From: Bacteroidota bacterium
GTDB taxonomy: Bacteria > Bacteroidota > Ignavibacteria > Ignavibacteriales > Melioribacteraceae
Direction of reading: 5' to 3'
Assembly (NCBI GenBank): GCA_018829205.1
Contig: JAHJUE010000030.1
Span: 62,001-126,000, forward strand
DNA length: 64,000 bases
Shown: in pieces, positions 46,912 to 55,673 of the stretch
Position numbering within the stretch: position 1 is the stretch's first letter
Layout: each line of letters opens with the position of its first letter
The notes under the pieces: generated by a model
What the model saw: only the letters and a program-made list of their open reading frames with translations
Told to the model about the DNA's origin: nothing
Databases searched by the model: none
Translations under genes and position numbers: made by a program

Positions 46912-47943
46912 ATGAAAAAAATAAAATCATTTATATACTTACTACTAATTGGTCTGCTTACTACGGGTAATTTGTTTGCAAGCGGTGGCAACAGAAATGG
47001 TACCGCCGGTGCAAGTCAGTTGCTAATTCCCGTAGGTGCTAGAGGTATAGCACTTGGCGGATCGGCTATAGTTAACGCTTCCGGATTGGAGGCACTTTAT
47101 TACAACCCTGCTAACGTATCAAGATCATCATATGCAACAAACGCATTGTTTTCGCATATGAATTATATCGCAGATATCGGCGTTGAATACGGCGCGATCT
47201 CGGCTAGTCTTGAAGGTCTCGGTACAATAGCTGTAAGTATCAAATCATTGTCGGTTGGTGATATTGATATTACTACAGAAGCTAACCCTGATGGTACAGG
47301 CGCTACATTCAAACCTGGTTTTACAACCATCGGTTTAACATATTCAAAAATGTTGAGCGATAGAATCGCGGTTGGTTTTACTGCTAATTTAATTCAAGAA
47401 GAATTAGATCTCGTTAGCGCATCAGGTTTCTCTTTTGACATAGGCGTTAGTTATGCTAACCTAGCCAATGTTCAAGGATTAAGCATGGCTATCGTTATGA
47501 AAAACTTGGGTCCTCAAATGAAATATGACGGCTCAGGATTATTCTTAAGAGCTAATTCCGATAACTTAAACAGACCGGAACAATATTATAAAATTGACGC
47601 GGCAACTTTTGAATTGCCTTCAACTTTAGAATTAGGTCTTGGATACCAGTATGATATTAACGAACAAAACGCTCTATCATTCAACGGTTTATTCCAAAAC
47701 GCTAACTTCTACGGTGATGAATACAGATTAGGCGCGGAATACGGTTATGATAACTTGTTGTTCCTTAGAGCAGGTTATACAGTTATGCCTGAATTAGAAT
47801 CAGACGAAAATACATTTGGTTTCTCAGCCGGTGTTGGTCTTAATTATACATTAGGCGACGCGGCTCTTCAAATCAACTATGCATATCGTCAAGTAGAATT
47901 ATTTGAAGATAACCATGTTTTCTCAGTTGGATTAGGCTTCTAA
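46912..47943 (+). CDS. PorV/PorQ-family outer-membrane protein
   Basis: 343 aa beta-barrel. Signal peptide about 1-23 (ending NLFA). The start of the mature chain, GASQLLIPVGARGIALGGSAIVNASGLEALYYNPA, is the PorV/PorQ (UPF0164) signature, and the chain ends FSVGLGF. PorV-type proteins shuttle T9SS cargo in the outer membrane. ATG 46912 is preferred over in-frame TTG 46906 because GGAG at 46901-46904 gives a 7-base spacing. Directly downstream of the sorting-domain protein and ended by a terminator. Confidence 0.85.
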   Translation: MKKIKSFIYLLLIGLLTTGNLFASGGNRNGTAGASQLLIPVGARGIALGGSAIVNASGLEALYYNPANVSRSSYATNALFSHMNYIADIGVEYGAISASLEGLGTIAVSIKSLSVGDIDITTEANPDGTGATFKPGFTTIGLTYSKMLSDRIAVGFTANLIQEELDLVSASGFSFDIGVSYANLANVQGLSMAIVMKNLGPQMKYDGSGLFLRANSDNLNRPEQYYKIDAATFELPSTLELGLGYQYDINEQNALSFNGLFQNANFYGDEYRLGAEYGYDNLLFLRAGYTVMPELESDENTFGFSAGVGLNYTLGDAALQINYAYRQVELFEDNHVFSVGLGF

Positions 47944-47970
47944 TATTCTGCGTGTTTATTTATAATAATA

Positions 47971-48012
47971 AAACCCTGGCTCTTCTTTTTAGAGCCGGGG
48001 TTTTTTATTTTT
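47971..48012 (+). terminator. Rho-independent terminator after the PorV/PorQ-like gene
   Basis: Thirteen-base arms AAACCCTGGCTCT (47971-47983) and AGAGCCGGGGTTT (47991-48003) pair with one T-G wobble around a T-rich loop, then a T tract. It marks the end of the receptor/secreted protein/PorV unit. Confidence 0.92.
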
Positions 48013-48150
48013 TAGGAAACGATTTATTATATTATTGATTAAATTACTATACTAATTTTTGCATTGAAAAAAGATTTGCATAATTATAATATTGCTGCAG
48101 TGAAAGTCATTGATTCAAAAATTAGTATTATTAATAAAATAGGATTTTAT

Positions 48151-49524
48151 ATGAAAAGGTTACTCTATTATTTTTTAGTATTTACCGCATTTACGAAAAT
48201 TTCAGCTCAAAATGAACTTGAGTTTAATTTTGATTACGCCAGGTTTAATTATGATTCAACCTCTGTCTTATTGGAAATTTATTATTCATTTAATCAGGCT
48301 GATCTCACAGTTGTGGAAAATGAAGGCGTTTCGGCCGTTGAGGCAATAATTCATATAGAACTAATTGATTCGGCAAGCGGCGAATATTATTTGAAAAAAG
48401 AATGGAAAGTAAGAAATGTATTAAACAATATTCCGGGCGATAATAATGCGAAAAGTTTAATAGGACTAGTCAGTATCGCGGTTCCTACGGGCGTTTATAA
48501 TATTGTAGTTGAAGGACGCGATTTTAATAACGAGACAATTAAAAAAACTCTAAGCGATAAAATAAAAATATTTCCCTATCCTTCCGAACCAAGTATCAGT
48601 GATATTGAACTAGCGGGCAATATATTAAAAGATCCTTCCGATATGAGTTCAATATTTTATAAAAACACTTTAGAGGTTACCCCTAATCCATCAATGGTTT
48701 ACAGTCATTCCAAACCGGTGATGTTTTATTATCTTGAACTATATAATCTTACTGATACTGCGGGAAATTCAAATTTTAAAATGGAAAAACTGCTTTTTAA
48801 CAGCAGCGGGAATATGATTTATAATAAATCAAAAAAAATTGTAAACGCTCAAAGCTCTTTTGTGGAATATGGCGTGTTAAATCTTGCTAAATATCCCACC
48901 GATTCATATAACTTTATAGTTACGCTTGTTGATACCGTATTAAATAAAGCAATCGTTTCAAATAAAAAATTCTATTTATATAATCCCGACGTTGTGGATA
49001 CATTCACAACGTCATTTCAGAATACAAACTTTTTAAGCAGCGAATTCGGGGTTTATACTGAAGAAGAATGCGATTATATGTTTAATGTTGCTAAATATGT
49101 TTCAATGGATGACGAAAGAAAACAATACGGCTCCTTGGATTCTCTTAACGCAAAAAGAGAATTTTTATATAACTTCTGGAAGCTGAGAGACAGCGACCCA
49201 AAAACTGCAAGAAATGAGTATAAAGACGAATATATGGAAAGAGCGGCTTATGCCGATAAAAATTTCGGGAATAAATACAGGGAAGGCTACAAATCCGATA
49301 GAGGAAGAGTTTATTTATTATACGGCGAGCCCGATCAAAGAGACAGATTTCCGAATGAAAGATACTTAAAACCATATGAGGTTTGGGTTTATAACAGCAT
49401 TGAAGGCGGAGTGGAATTTATATTTGCCGATATGACCGGATTTTCAAATTATGAGCTTGTTCATTCGACTAAAAGAGGCGAGCTTAGAGACGATAACTGG
49501 TCCAGAAGAATTGCAACTAACTAA
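48151..49524 (+). CDS. Divergent GWxTD-domain secreted protein
   Basis: 457 aa from ATG 48151, which gives a good signal peptide (MKRLLYYFLVFTAF...ISA-QNE); the frame stays open upstream to TTG 48064 but the extra residues look non-secretory. The C-terminal 120 residues match the GWxTD domain found in Bacteroidota/Acidobacteriota: SDRGRVYLLYGEPDQRDRFP, YEVWVYNSIEGGVEFIFADM, YELVHST. The eponymous Trp and Thr are changed (GYKSD). Function of the family is unknown. Confidence 0.75.
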   Translation: MKRLLYYFLVFTAFTKISAQNELEFNFDYARFNYDSTSVLLEIYYSFNQADLTVVENEGVSAVEAIIHIELIDSASGEYYLKKEWKVRNVLNNIPGDNNAKSLIGLVSIAVPTGVYNIVVEGRDFNNETIKKTLSDKIKIFPYPSEPSISDIELAGNILKDPSDMSSIFYKNTLEVTPNPSMVYSHSKPVMFYYLELYNLTDTAGNSNFKMEKLLFNSSGNMIYNKSKKIVNAQSSFVEYGVLNLAKYPTDSYNFIVTLVDTVLNKAIVSNKKFYLYNPDVVDTFTTSFQNTNFLSSEFGVYTEEECDYMFNVAKYVSMDDERKQYGSLDSLNAKREFLYNFWKLRDSDPKTARNEYKDEYMERAAYADKNFGNKYREGYKSDRGRVYLLYGEPDQRDRFPNERYLKPYEVWVYNSIEGGVEFIFADMTGFSNYELVHSTKRGELRDDNWSRRIATN

Positions 49525-49531
49525 ATAAATT

Positions 49532-50401
49532 GTGAAAAATAAATTAGAATATTTTCTATTTATATGTTTAGGCAGGTTTTTTTCTTTTTTTGGAATTAAG
49601 AGTGCGGGATTTTTCGCTAAATATCTCGCATTCTTTTTTTATTTTATATTAAAAATTAGAAAAACTACAGTAATAGAAAATTTAAAAATAGCTTTCCCAA
49701 ATTATTCTCCCGATGTAATAAAAAAAATCGCTTATCAAAATTATATTAGTTTTTCAATTATGCTTATTGAATTATTTTCTATCCATAAATTAAACGAAAA
49801 TCAAATTACTAAACTTGTCGATTGCGGCAATCTAATAAAATTAAAACAGCAGGGCTGTTTTAAAAACGGGGGATTTTTTCTAACCGCTCATTACGGGAAT
49901 TGGGAGCTGGGAGCAATTGCAGCCGGAATACAGTTAAATATTGAAATGAACGTTCTAGCCAAACAGCAAAGAAATGAACTTGTCTCTAAATGGCTGAATT
50001 CAATGCGGGAATCTTTCGGTAATAAGGTTATTCCTTTGGGACCTTCGGTTAGGGAAGTTTATAAAGCAATTAATGAAAAGAAAACAATCGGCGTTGTCGG
50101 TGATCAAAGAGGACCTATTGAAGGAAAAAGAGTTAAATATTTCGGCAGGGATACGGCAGTGTTTCAGGGTACAGCTTCAATTGCGTTTAAGAAAAAAGTG
50201 CCTATAATTGTAATTTTTATTGAAAGACAGGATAATAATTCGTATAAGACCTTTGCCGAAGAAATTAACTATAAAAATTTTACCGGTACCGAAGACGAAA
50301 TAATTCATAACATTAACCAGCATTATATGAATTTGCTTGAGAATCAGGTTAGAAAAAAACCCGAGCAGTGGTTCTGGATGCATAAGATTTGGAAGTATTA
50401 A
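49532..50401 (+). CDS. Lipid A biosynthesis acyltransferase-like protein (LpxL/HtrB family)
   Basis: 289 aa, GTG start. One N-terminal membrane segment, then the acyltransferase HX4E motif TAHYGNWELG, GVVGDQRGPIEGKRVKYFGRD and FQGTASIAFKKKVPII, all as in LpxL/LpxM-type late acyltransferases. Probably adds a secondary acyl chain to lipid A or a related glycolipid at the inner membrane. Followed after 3 bases by a GT9 gene, consistent with LPS core assembly. Confidence 0.88.
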   Translation: MKNKLEYFLFICLGRFFSFFGIKSAGFFAKYLAFFFYFILKIRKTTVIENLKIAFPNYSPDVIKKIAYQNYISFSIMLIELFSIHKLNENQITKLVDCGNLIKLKQQGCFKNGGFFLTAHYGNWELGAIAAGIQLNIEMNVLAKQQRNELVSKWLNSMRESFGNKVIPLGPSVREVYKAINEKKTIGVVGDQRGPIEGKRVKYFGRDTAVFQGTASIAFKKKVPIIVIFIERQDNNSYKTFAEEINYKNFTGTEDEIIHNINQHYMNLLENQVRKKPEQWFWMHKIWKY

Positions 50402-50404
50402 TTA

Positions 50405-51427
50405 ATGAGCCGTAGAATTTTAGTTATACAAACCGCTTTCCCTGGGGACGCTATTTTAACGCTTCCTTTCATTCAAAAGCTCTGCGAATTTTACAATGAT
50501 GCATTAATTGATGTTGTATGTATTCCTTCAACCGCTGAAATATTTTTATCATCATCTTACGTTAATAATGTTATTGTTTTAGATAAAAGGAAAAAACACA
50601 AAAATATATTTTCGCTTTTAAAGTTCGCCATGCGACTTAAAAAAAATAATTACCAAAAAGTCTATTCTCCTCACAGATCTTTCCGTTCTTCCTTGCTTGT
50701 GCTATTGTCCGGAATAAAGGATTCAACAGGGTTTGATATTTCTGCAATGAGTTTTATTTATAAAAATAAAATTAGATATGAGAATAAACTGCACGAAGTT
50801 CAGCGGAATTTATCGCTGCTGGGAAATAACAATTATATTAAAAACTGGCAAATACTTCCCGAGATAAAAATTGAAGTTGATTCTGTCCGAAAGGTAGATA
50901 GTTATTTAAAGAATATCGGCAATCAGAAACTGGCAGCTATTGCTCCCGGATCGGTTTGGCAGACGAAAAAATATCCCGAAGAACATTATTCGGAAATTAT
51001 AAAATATTTGATCAATAATGACTTTTATGTTATTCTAATCGGAGGTACCTCTGACGCTGAAACATGCGAAAGAATAATGTCGGGTTTTGATAAAGGTGTA
51101 TCAACCACAGCAAATTTGTTTTCTATTGTTGAGTCAATTGAACTATTGAAGAATTGTGAAATTTTAATATGCAACGACAGCGCGCCGACACATATGGCCA
51201 TGTGCGCTGATATTCCGGTTGTTACGATATATTGTTCTACTATACCTTCCTTTGGGTTTTACCCGTATAATAAAAAAAGTGTTTTTGTAAGTTACGACGA
51301 GCTTAAATGTAAACCGTGCGGAATTCACGGGCATCATAAATGCCCGGTTTCTACATTCGAATGCGGGTTAAATCTTAGTCCTGCAGCTGTGATTAAAAAA
51401 ATAGAAGAACTTATCTTACAAAAGTAA
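50405..51427 (+). CDS. Glycosyltransferase family 9 (heptosyltransferase-like)
   Basis: 340 aa GT9/GT-B enzyme similar to WaaF/WaaC. N-terminal ILVIQTAFPGDAILTLPFIQKL, SPHRSFRSSLLVLLSG, AIAPGSVWQTKKYPEEHYSEII and donor-site ICNDSAPTHMAMCADIPVVTIY with PSFGFYPY. Three Cys near the C-terminus (CKPCGIHGHHKCPVSTFEC) form a cluster seen in GT9 proteins. Expected to add a heptose or similar sugar to LPS core. Confidence 0.88.
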   Translation: MSRRILVIQTAFPGDAILTLPFIQKLCEFYNDALIDVVCIPSTAEIFLSSSYVNNVIVLDKRKKHKNIFSLLKFAMRLKKNNYQKVYSPHRSFRSSLLVLLSGIKDSTGFDISAMSFIYKNKIRYENKLHEVQRNLSLLGNNNYIKNWQILPEIKIEVDSVRKVDSYLKNIGNQKLAAIAPGSVWQTKKYPEEHYSEIIKYLINNDFYVILIGGTSDAETCERIMSGFDKGVSTTANLFSIVESIELLKNCEILICNDSAPTHMAMCADIPVVTIYCSTIPSFGFYPYNKKSVFVSYDELKCKPCGIHGHHKCPVSTFECGLNLSPAAVIKKIEELILQK

Positions 51428-51475
51428 GTTTTAAAATAAATTGCTATATTTGTTTTAAATTATAAATTATTTTCA

Positions 51476-52333
51476 ATGGCCAATTTCAAGTTTAGCGATT
51501 TAAAAAAATCCTCGGTTTATATAACTCCGAATTTTCCGGTAATCGAGACGAAAAGATATAAGTTTAAGATACAGACAGTTATTTCGCTGATTGTTTTATA
51601 TTCATTGTTCGTTTCAGTTCTGGTTATTACCATTCTTGCGTTAACGCCGGCAAAACAATTTATATTCGTATTTGAAAACGAAAAACTTATAGAGCAGGCC
51701 GAGCATATAAAAATGCTTGAAGAACGATTGGTTTTTCTTTCGAATGAATTAAATCATCTTGCTTCTAAAAATAAGAAACTGCAGTATGCAATGATGCTGG
51801 CAACCGGCGACTCCATTGATACTACCTCCGCTATTTATGATTCGCTGAAACACGAAACAAGGCAAAATCTTCCTTACGGCGGAAATATTCTTCATGTATT
51901 TACAATGTTTTGGGAAAAATTCTTTTCTGATGATTCTTCGCAAATGAAAATTTATTTCATTAAACCGTTAAGCGGATTTATTACAAGAGAATTTGAACCA
52001 GAAAACGGACATATGGGAATTGACTTCTCGGTTAAAACTGGAACACCCGTTGTTGCTTCTGCCGGAGGTATAATAATATTTGCCGGTACAACCGTTGATT
52101 ATGGTAATTCGGTAATTATTGAACATAATAACGGTTATATTACAAAGTATTTGCATTGCTCATCCTTATTAAAAAAAGAACGAGAAGTAGTTGAGCAGGG
52201 TGAAATTCTTGCTCTTAGCGGTAATACAGGCATTAAAACAACAGGTCCTCATCTGCACTTTGAAATTTGGAAAAACGGTAAACCGATTGAACCTAAAAAA
52301 ATATTAATAAATTTAAATTCTGAGGAAAAATGA
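51476..52333 (+). CDS. M23 (LytM) family membrane-anchored peptidase
   Basis: 285 aa. One transmembrane segment at about 37-60, a coiled coil at about 70-105 (EQAEHIKMLEERLVFLSNELN), then a periplasmic LytM domain. The zinc ligands are present: His179 and Asp183 in HMGID, and His259 and His261 in HLHF, so it should be an active peptidoglycan endopeptidase. In the same direction follow an actin-like gene, a TPR gene and a bactofilin gene; M23 peptidases and bactofilins are linked in cell-shape control in several bacteria (family knowledge). Confidence 0.9.
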   Translation: MANFKFSDLKKSSVYITPNFPVIETKRYKFKIQTVISLIVLYSLFVSVLVITILALTPAKQFIFVFENEKLIEQAEHIKMLEERLVFLSNELNHLASKNKKLQYAMMLATGDSIDTTSAIYDSLKHETRQNLPYGGNILHVFTMFWEKFFSDDSSQMKIYFIKPLSGFITREFEPENGHMGIDFSVKTGTPVVASAGGIIIFAGTTVDYGNSVIIEHNNGYITKYLHCSSLLKKEREVVEQGEILALSGNTGIKTTGPHLHFEIWKNGKPIEPKKILINLNSEEK

Positions 52334-52458
52334 GAATAAATAAAATCACGTTTACATTTATTTTTAATAAAATATAAATTGGATTTTATTTCTATTTATC
52401 AGTTTTTTTCATAGTTTCATAATAAAAATTGAAATAAACAAGTATAGGAGAAGTGCAG

Positions 52459-53490
52459 ATGGAAAGTTATCTATTCCCCAGTATTATTGAAAGTAATAAT
52501 TACGAAATTAGAAATGTTGCTTCAGATTTGCTTCACGGATTAAAATTTTATGAGGACGATCTGGGGTATATTATAGGTTATTTGGCTCTTTCGGAAGGAA
52601 TTGCGCCCGGTAAAGCAATTAATAGTTTTCCGGATGATTTAGATTATAAACTGCTTGCAAAAGCCGCCCTTCTGTTAAGTTATGCGAAAAATGATTCTCC
52701 TAAAAATTTAGTAACAGGCTTTCCTTATTCCATTTATCATGTGAATAAAAGCAAAGCGGAAGATTTATTAAACGGTACGCACCAAATTACTTTTGATCCG
52801 GCTCCTTTCGAAAAAGCGGGTCTTACCCAAATGATTACAACAAAAGTATCTAGCGTTGAAGTAATTCCTGAAATAGAAGCATGCGCGATTGCAGCGAGAA
52901 AAGGGGATTTAAAAAAAGAAGGTAACTTTTTCATGGTAAGCATCGGTTACGGTACCTTGGAAGCATGTTTAATTACCGATAAAGGTTTGGTGTATAGAAC
53001 AATTACAAGTCTTGTCGGATTAAATTACGCTATCAATATTGCCATAAAAGAAATTTCAAAATCATTTTATTTAGGGTTAAGAACCGAACATCAGTTTGAC
53101 GTAGCGTTTAAAGAAGGAAAAATAATACTTAACAGACAGGAACTTGACATAACTCAAATCAGAAAACGCTGCCTGCAGAGATACTTTACGGATGTAATCT
53201 CTCCTTATCTTAAAAATGCATGGAAAGATGATGACTTTAAAAACACCAAATCATTACTTCTAACCGGCGGCGGATCCTTATATGGCGATCTTGTTGATTG
53301 CTTCAAAAAAGATTTCGATTTCTTAAATGTTCAGGTTGTTCCAAATCCTTTAACTTTTGCCAGCGAAGGTTATTGTATCAGATCGCTTGATAATTCTAAC
53401 GGTGATAAAGATGCTGCTCTTGGAATGGATATAGGAAACTCAACTACAGTTGTTACTTTATTTCCTAAAAAAACGGATGCAGTGAATTAA
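52459..53490 (+). CDS. Actin-like (ASKHA) protein with circularly permuted motif order
   Basis: 343 aa from ATG 52459 (AGGAG at 52446-52450, 8-base spacing; GTG 52453 is too close). Its motifs fit the ParM/MreB fold but in rotated order. It starts MESYLFPSIIES, which in MreB/ParM follows the phosphate-1 hairpin. Next come GYIIGYLAL at about 36-44, GFPYSIYHVNK at 87-97 and VIPEIEACAIAA. A phosphate-2-like segment is MVSIGYGTLEACLI at 159-172, with Ser161 where the acidic residue is expected. The adenosine motif LLLTGGGSLYG is at 266-276. The phosphate-1-like LGMDIGNSTTVVTLF lies at 321-335, eight residues from the end. Function unknown; permutation is inferred from motifs alone. Confidence 0.72.
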   Translation: MESYLFPSIIESNNYEIRNVASDLLHGLKFYEDDLGYIIGYLALSEGIAPGKAINSFPDDLDYKLLAKAALLLSYAKNDSPKNLVTGFPYSIYHVNKSKAEDLLNGTHQITFDPAPFEKAGLTQMITTKVSSVEVIPEIEACAIAARKGDLKKEGNFFMVSIGYGTLEACLITDKGLVYRTITSLVGLNYAINIAIKEISKSFYLGLRTEHQFDVAFKEGKIILNRQELDITQIRKRCLQRYFTDVISPYLKNAWKDDDFKNTKSLLLTGGGSLYGDLVDCFKKDFDFLNVQVVPNPLTFASEGYCIRSLDNSNGDKDAALGMDIGNSTTVVTLFPKKTDAVN

Positions 53491-53511
53491 TCACCAATGA
53501 AGAAATAGAAA

Positions 53512-54645
53512 ATGCAAATCCTAAATAAGTTAAGAAATTATTTCGGTCTTAAAATTATCGGCAAATCAATTAATGATAATGTTGATGTTTTAATAGCGCT
53601 CGGGCAAAAATATTTTAATCAAGGTAATTTTGTTCAATCTCAATTTTTTTTTGGTAAAGCGCTTAAACTTAATCCCGAAAATGTTGACTACCTGAATCTA
53701 TACGGACAGGCGCTGCATAAAAACAATCAGATTGAGTTAGCCGTTACTATTTTCAGAAAAGCTATTAACAACAGCCCAAGTGATGTTCGGGCATATAAAA
53801 ACTTGGGCAGTATTTATTTAGCTCAATCGGAACCCAGACTTGCGATAGAATTATATTCAGAGCTGCTAAAGGTTAACCCCTTATTTGGCGAGGGATATTA
53901 TTTACTCGGAATCATATATTATACCCTGCTTAATGATCAGGAAAGCGCAATTAACTATTTCAAAAAAGCGATTAACTTTGATCCTTTGAATTACCAGGCT
54001 TATGTATATTTAGGTGATATTGAGTACAACAATAAACATTATGACCAGGCATTAATATATTATCAGAAAGCGGTAAAGGTTAATAATAAAGCGGAAGAAC
54101 CGTTTTTTAAACTCGGACTGCTGTATGAAGAAAAGAAAAATGAGAATACCGCTTTTAATTATTTTATGAGAGTTCTTCAATTAAATGAAAAACATGAAAA
54201 AGCTCTTTATAAAATTGGATTGTATTATGATAATAAAGGGAATAAAGATCTTGCGATTGATTACTATAAAAAAGTAGAAAAAGTAAACCATGACAATCCG
54301 GAAGTTCTTTTTAATATCGGCGCGGCTTATTTAAAAATCGATAAACTTGATTTGGCAAGATCATACCTGCAAAGATCCGTGAAAAACCCAAAGTTAGCTC
54401 GCGAATCAAAAATTCAGCTTGCCGGTATATTAGGTCACGAAGAGAAATTTAATGAACAAATTGAACTTCTTAATTCTATTCATGATAAAAGTCAAAACAA
54501 TAAGGTTATATTATCAATGCTTGCTAATGCATACGGCGAAACCCATCAGTCTGAAAAAGAAATGGAATGTTATATCGAACTTTCCAAACAAGGGGATAGC
54601 GACGCAATTAAGTGGTTAAAAAACAAGAATGTTTCTATTGAGTAA
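53512..54645 (+). CDS. Tetratricopeptide repeat protein
   Basis: 377 aa, made mostly of about nine TPR units from residue 27 on (for example ALGQKYFNQGNFVQSQFFFGKALKLNPEN, AYVYLGDIEYNNKHYDQALIYYQKAVKVN, ALYKIGLYYDNKGNKDLAIDYYKKVEKVN in shortened form). No signal peptide, so cytoplasmic. It starts 21 bases after the actin-like gene and ends 26 bases before the bactofilin gene. A scaffold role linking these is an inference. Confidence 0.88.
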   Translation: MQILNKLRNYFGLKIIGKSINDNVDVLIALGQKYFNQGNFVQSQFFFGKALKLNPENVDYLNLYGQALHKNNQIELAVTIFRKAINNSPSDVRAYKNLGSIYLAQSEPRLAIELYSELLKVNPLFGEGYYLLGIIYYTLLNDQESAINYFKKAINFDPLNYQAYVYLGDIEYNNKHYDQALIYYQKAVKVNNKAEEPFFKLGLLYEEKKNENTAFNYFMRVLQLNEKHEKALYKIGLYYDNKGNKDLAIDYYKKVEKVNHDNPEVLFNIGAAYLKIDKLDLARSYLQRSVKNPKLARESKIQLAGILGHEEKFNEQIELLNSIHDKSQNNKVILSMLANAYGETHQSEKEMECYIELSKQGDSDAIKWLKNKNVSIE

Positions 54646-54671
54646 ATGGCAATTTTAGCGGAGACTTTAGA

Positions 54672-55046
54672 ATGGCAAAAAACAATAAAGAATATTCCTC
54701 TCCCGAAGATGTAAGCATTTTGAGCAGGGGAATAAAAATTGAAGGAAATATTTTTAGCGAAGGCAATATTAGAATTGACGGTAAAGTCACTGGAAACGTG
54801 GAAACAAGCAGTAATCTTACCCTTGGTGAGCATTCTGATTTAAACGGGGAAATTAAAGCTAAAAATATTACAATAAGCGGTAAAGTTGAAGGAACATTGT
54901 TTACCTCGGAAAAATTGGTTCTTGAATCAAAATCATTAGTTATTGGCGATATTTCATGCAAAATTTTAGTCGTTGAATCCGGCGCGAAATTTAACGGCAA
55001 CAGCAGAATGGGAGATCAACAAACCGCTTCAATTCAAAGCCCTTAA
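54672..55046 (+). CDS. Bactofilin
   Basis: 124 aa polymerising beta-helix protein. Regular hydrophobic/Gly periodicity of the DUF583 domain: IKIEGNIFSEGNIRIDGKVTG, LTLGEHSDLNGEIKAKNI, ISGKVEGTLF, LVIGDISCKILVVESGAKFNG, flanked by short polar tails. Bactofilins form membrane-associated filaments guiding cell-wall enzymes. Its stop shares a base with the next start (TAATG), tying it to the ATP synthase genes. Confidence 0.92.
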   Translation: MAKNNKEYSSPEDVSILSRGIKIEGNIFSEGNIRIDGKVTGNVETSSNLTLGEHSDLNGEIKAKNITISGKVEGTLFTSEKLVLESKSLVIGDISCKILVVESGAKFNGNSRMGDQQTASIQSP

Positions 55047-55303
55047 TGAAACTGGAAAAAAAAACAGCTCAGAAAATCGCAGATTCATACAAAGAAGCTG
55101 GTCCTTATCTGGGACTCGGCACTCAACTTGCCGCAACAATTGTTTTAATGTTTTTTTTGGGGAAATGGCTGGATGGAAAATTTGATATTTTCCCGACTTT
55201 AACAATTATATTTTCTTTTTTAGGTGGATTTGCCGGCATTTATAATTTTATAAAATCTGTACTTCAAAAGAACGAAAAGAATAAAATTGAAAAAAACAAT
55301 TAG
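55046..55303 (+). CDS. AtpZ/AtpI-like ATP synthase accessory membrane protein
   Basis: 85 aa with two transmembrane helices (GLGTQLAATIVLMFFLGKWLD and TLTIIFSFLGGFAGIYNFI), the two-helix AtpZ type that precedes atpB in many operons; thought to aid c-ring assembly or ion transport (family knowledge). Overlaps bactofilin by one base and the next small gene by 17 bases. Confidence 0.82.
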   Translation: MKLEKKTAQKIADSYKEAGPYLGLGTQLAATIVLMFFLGKWLDGKFDIFPTLTIIFSFLGGFAGIYNFIKSVLQKNEKNKIEKNN

Positions 55304-55670
55304 TTATTTGATAATTCCTTACATATTAGTTTATTCGTTTCTGGGAATTCTTCATTATTTTGGTAAAATTGACTCTCTTTTTATTACAAGTGCGCTTTAT
55401 GCCGCAATTTTAAATATTTTCAATATATCCCTCGCATTAGTTTTTTATTATATATCTGCTTCCAAAAGCAATAAAACCTTCCTAATTTACAATTTGGGAG
55501 GAATGGGACTCCGGCTCTTTTTTTTGCTGATCTCAGTTTTTATTTTCTTAAAATTCTTGAAAGTTGATGAATATGCGTTTATATTTATATTCTTTATTTT
55601 TTATTTTTTGCAATTAATATTTGAAATAGGCTATTTTAACAAGAGAGCCAATAATCCCGGTAATAAATAA
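55287..55670 (+). CDS. Small hydrophobic protein in the atpI position
   Basis: 127 aa, TTG start at 55287, four hydrophobic segments (ISYLIIPYILVYSFLGIL, LYAAILNIFNISLALVFYYI, GMGLRLFFLLISVFIFLKFL, FIFFIFYFLQLIFEI). No family recognised with certainty, but its size, topology and location between atpZ-like and atpB match AtpI-like proteins. Overlaps the upstream gene by 17 bases; atpB begins 4 bases after its stop. Confidence 0.65.
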   Translation: MKKTISYLIIPYILVYSFLGILHYFGKIDSLFITSALYAAILNIFNISLALVFYYISASKSNKTFLIYNLGGMGLRLFFLLISVFIFLKFLKVDEYAFIFIFFIFYFLQLIFEIGYFNKRANNPGNK

Positions 55671-55673
55671 GAT

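Noticed and set aside
54635-55000. 121-codon minus-strand frame opposite the bactofilin gene
   Set aside because: Shadow of the regular beta-helix repeats on the other strand.
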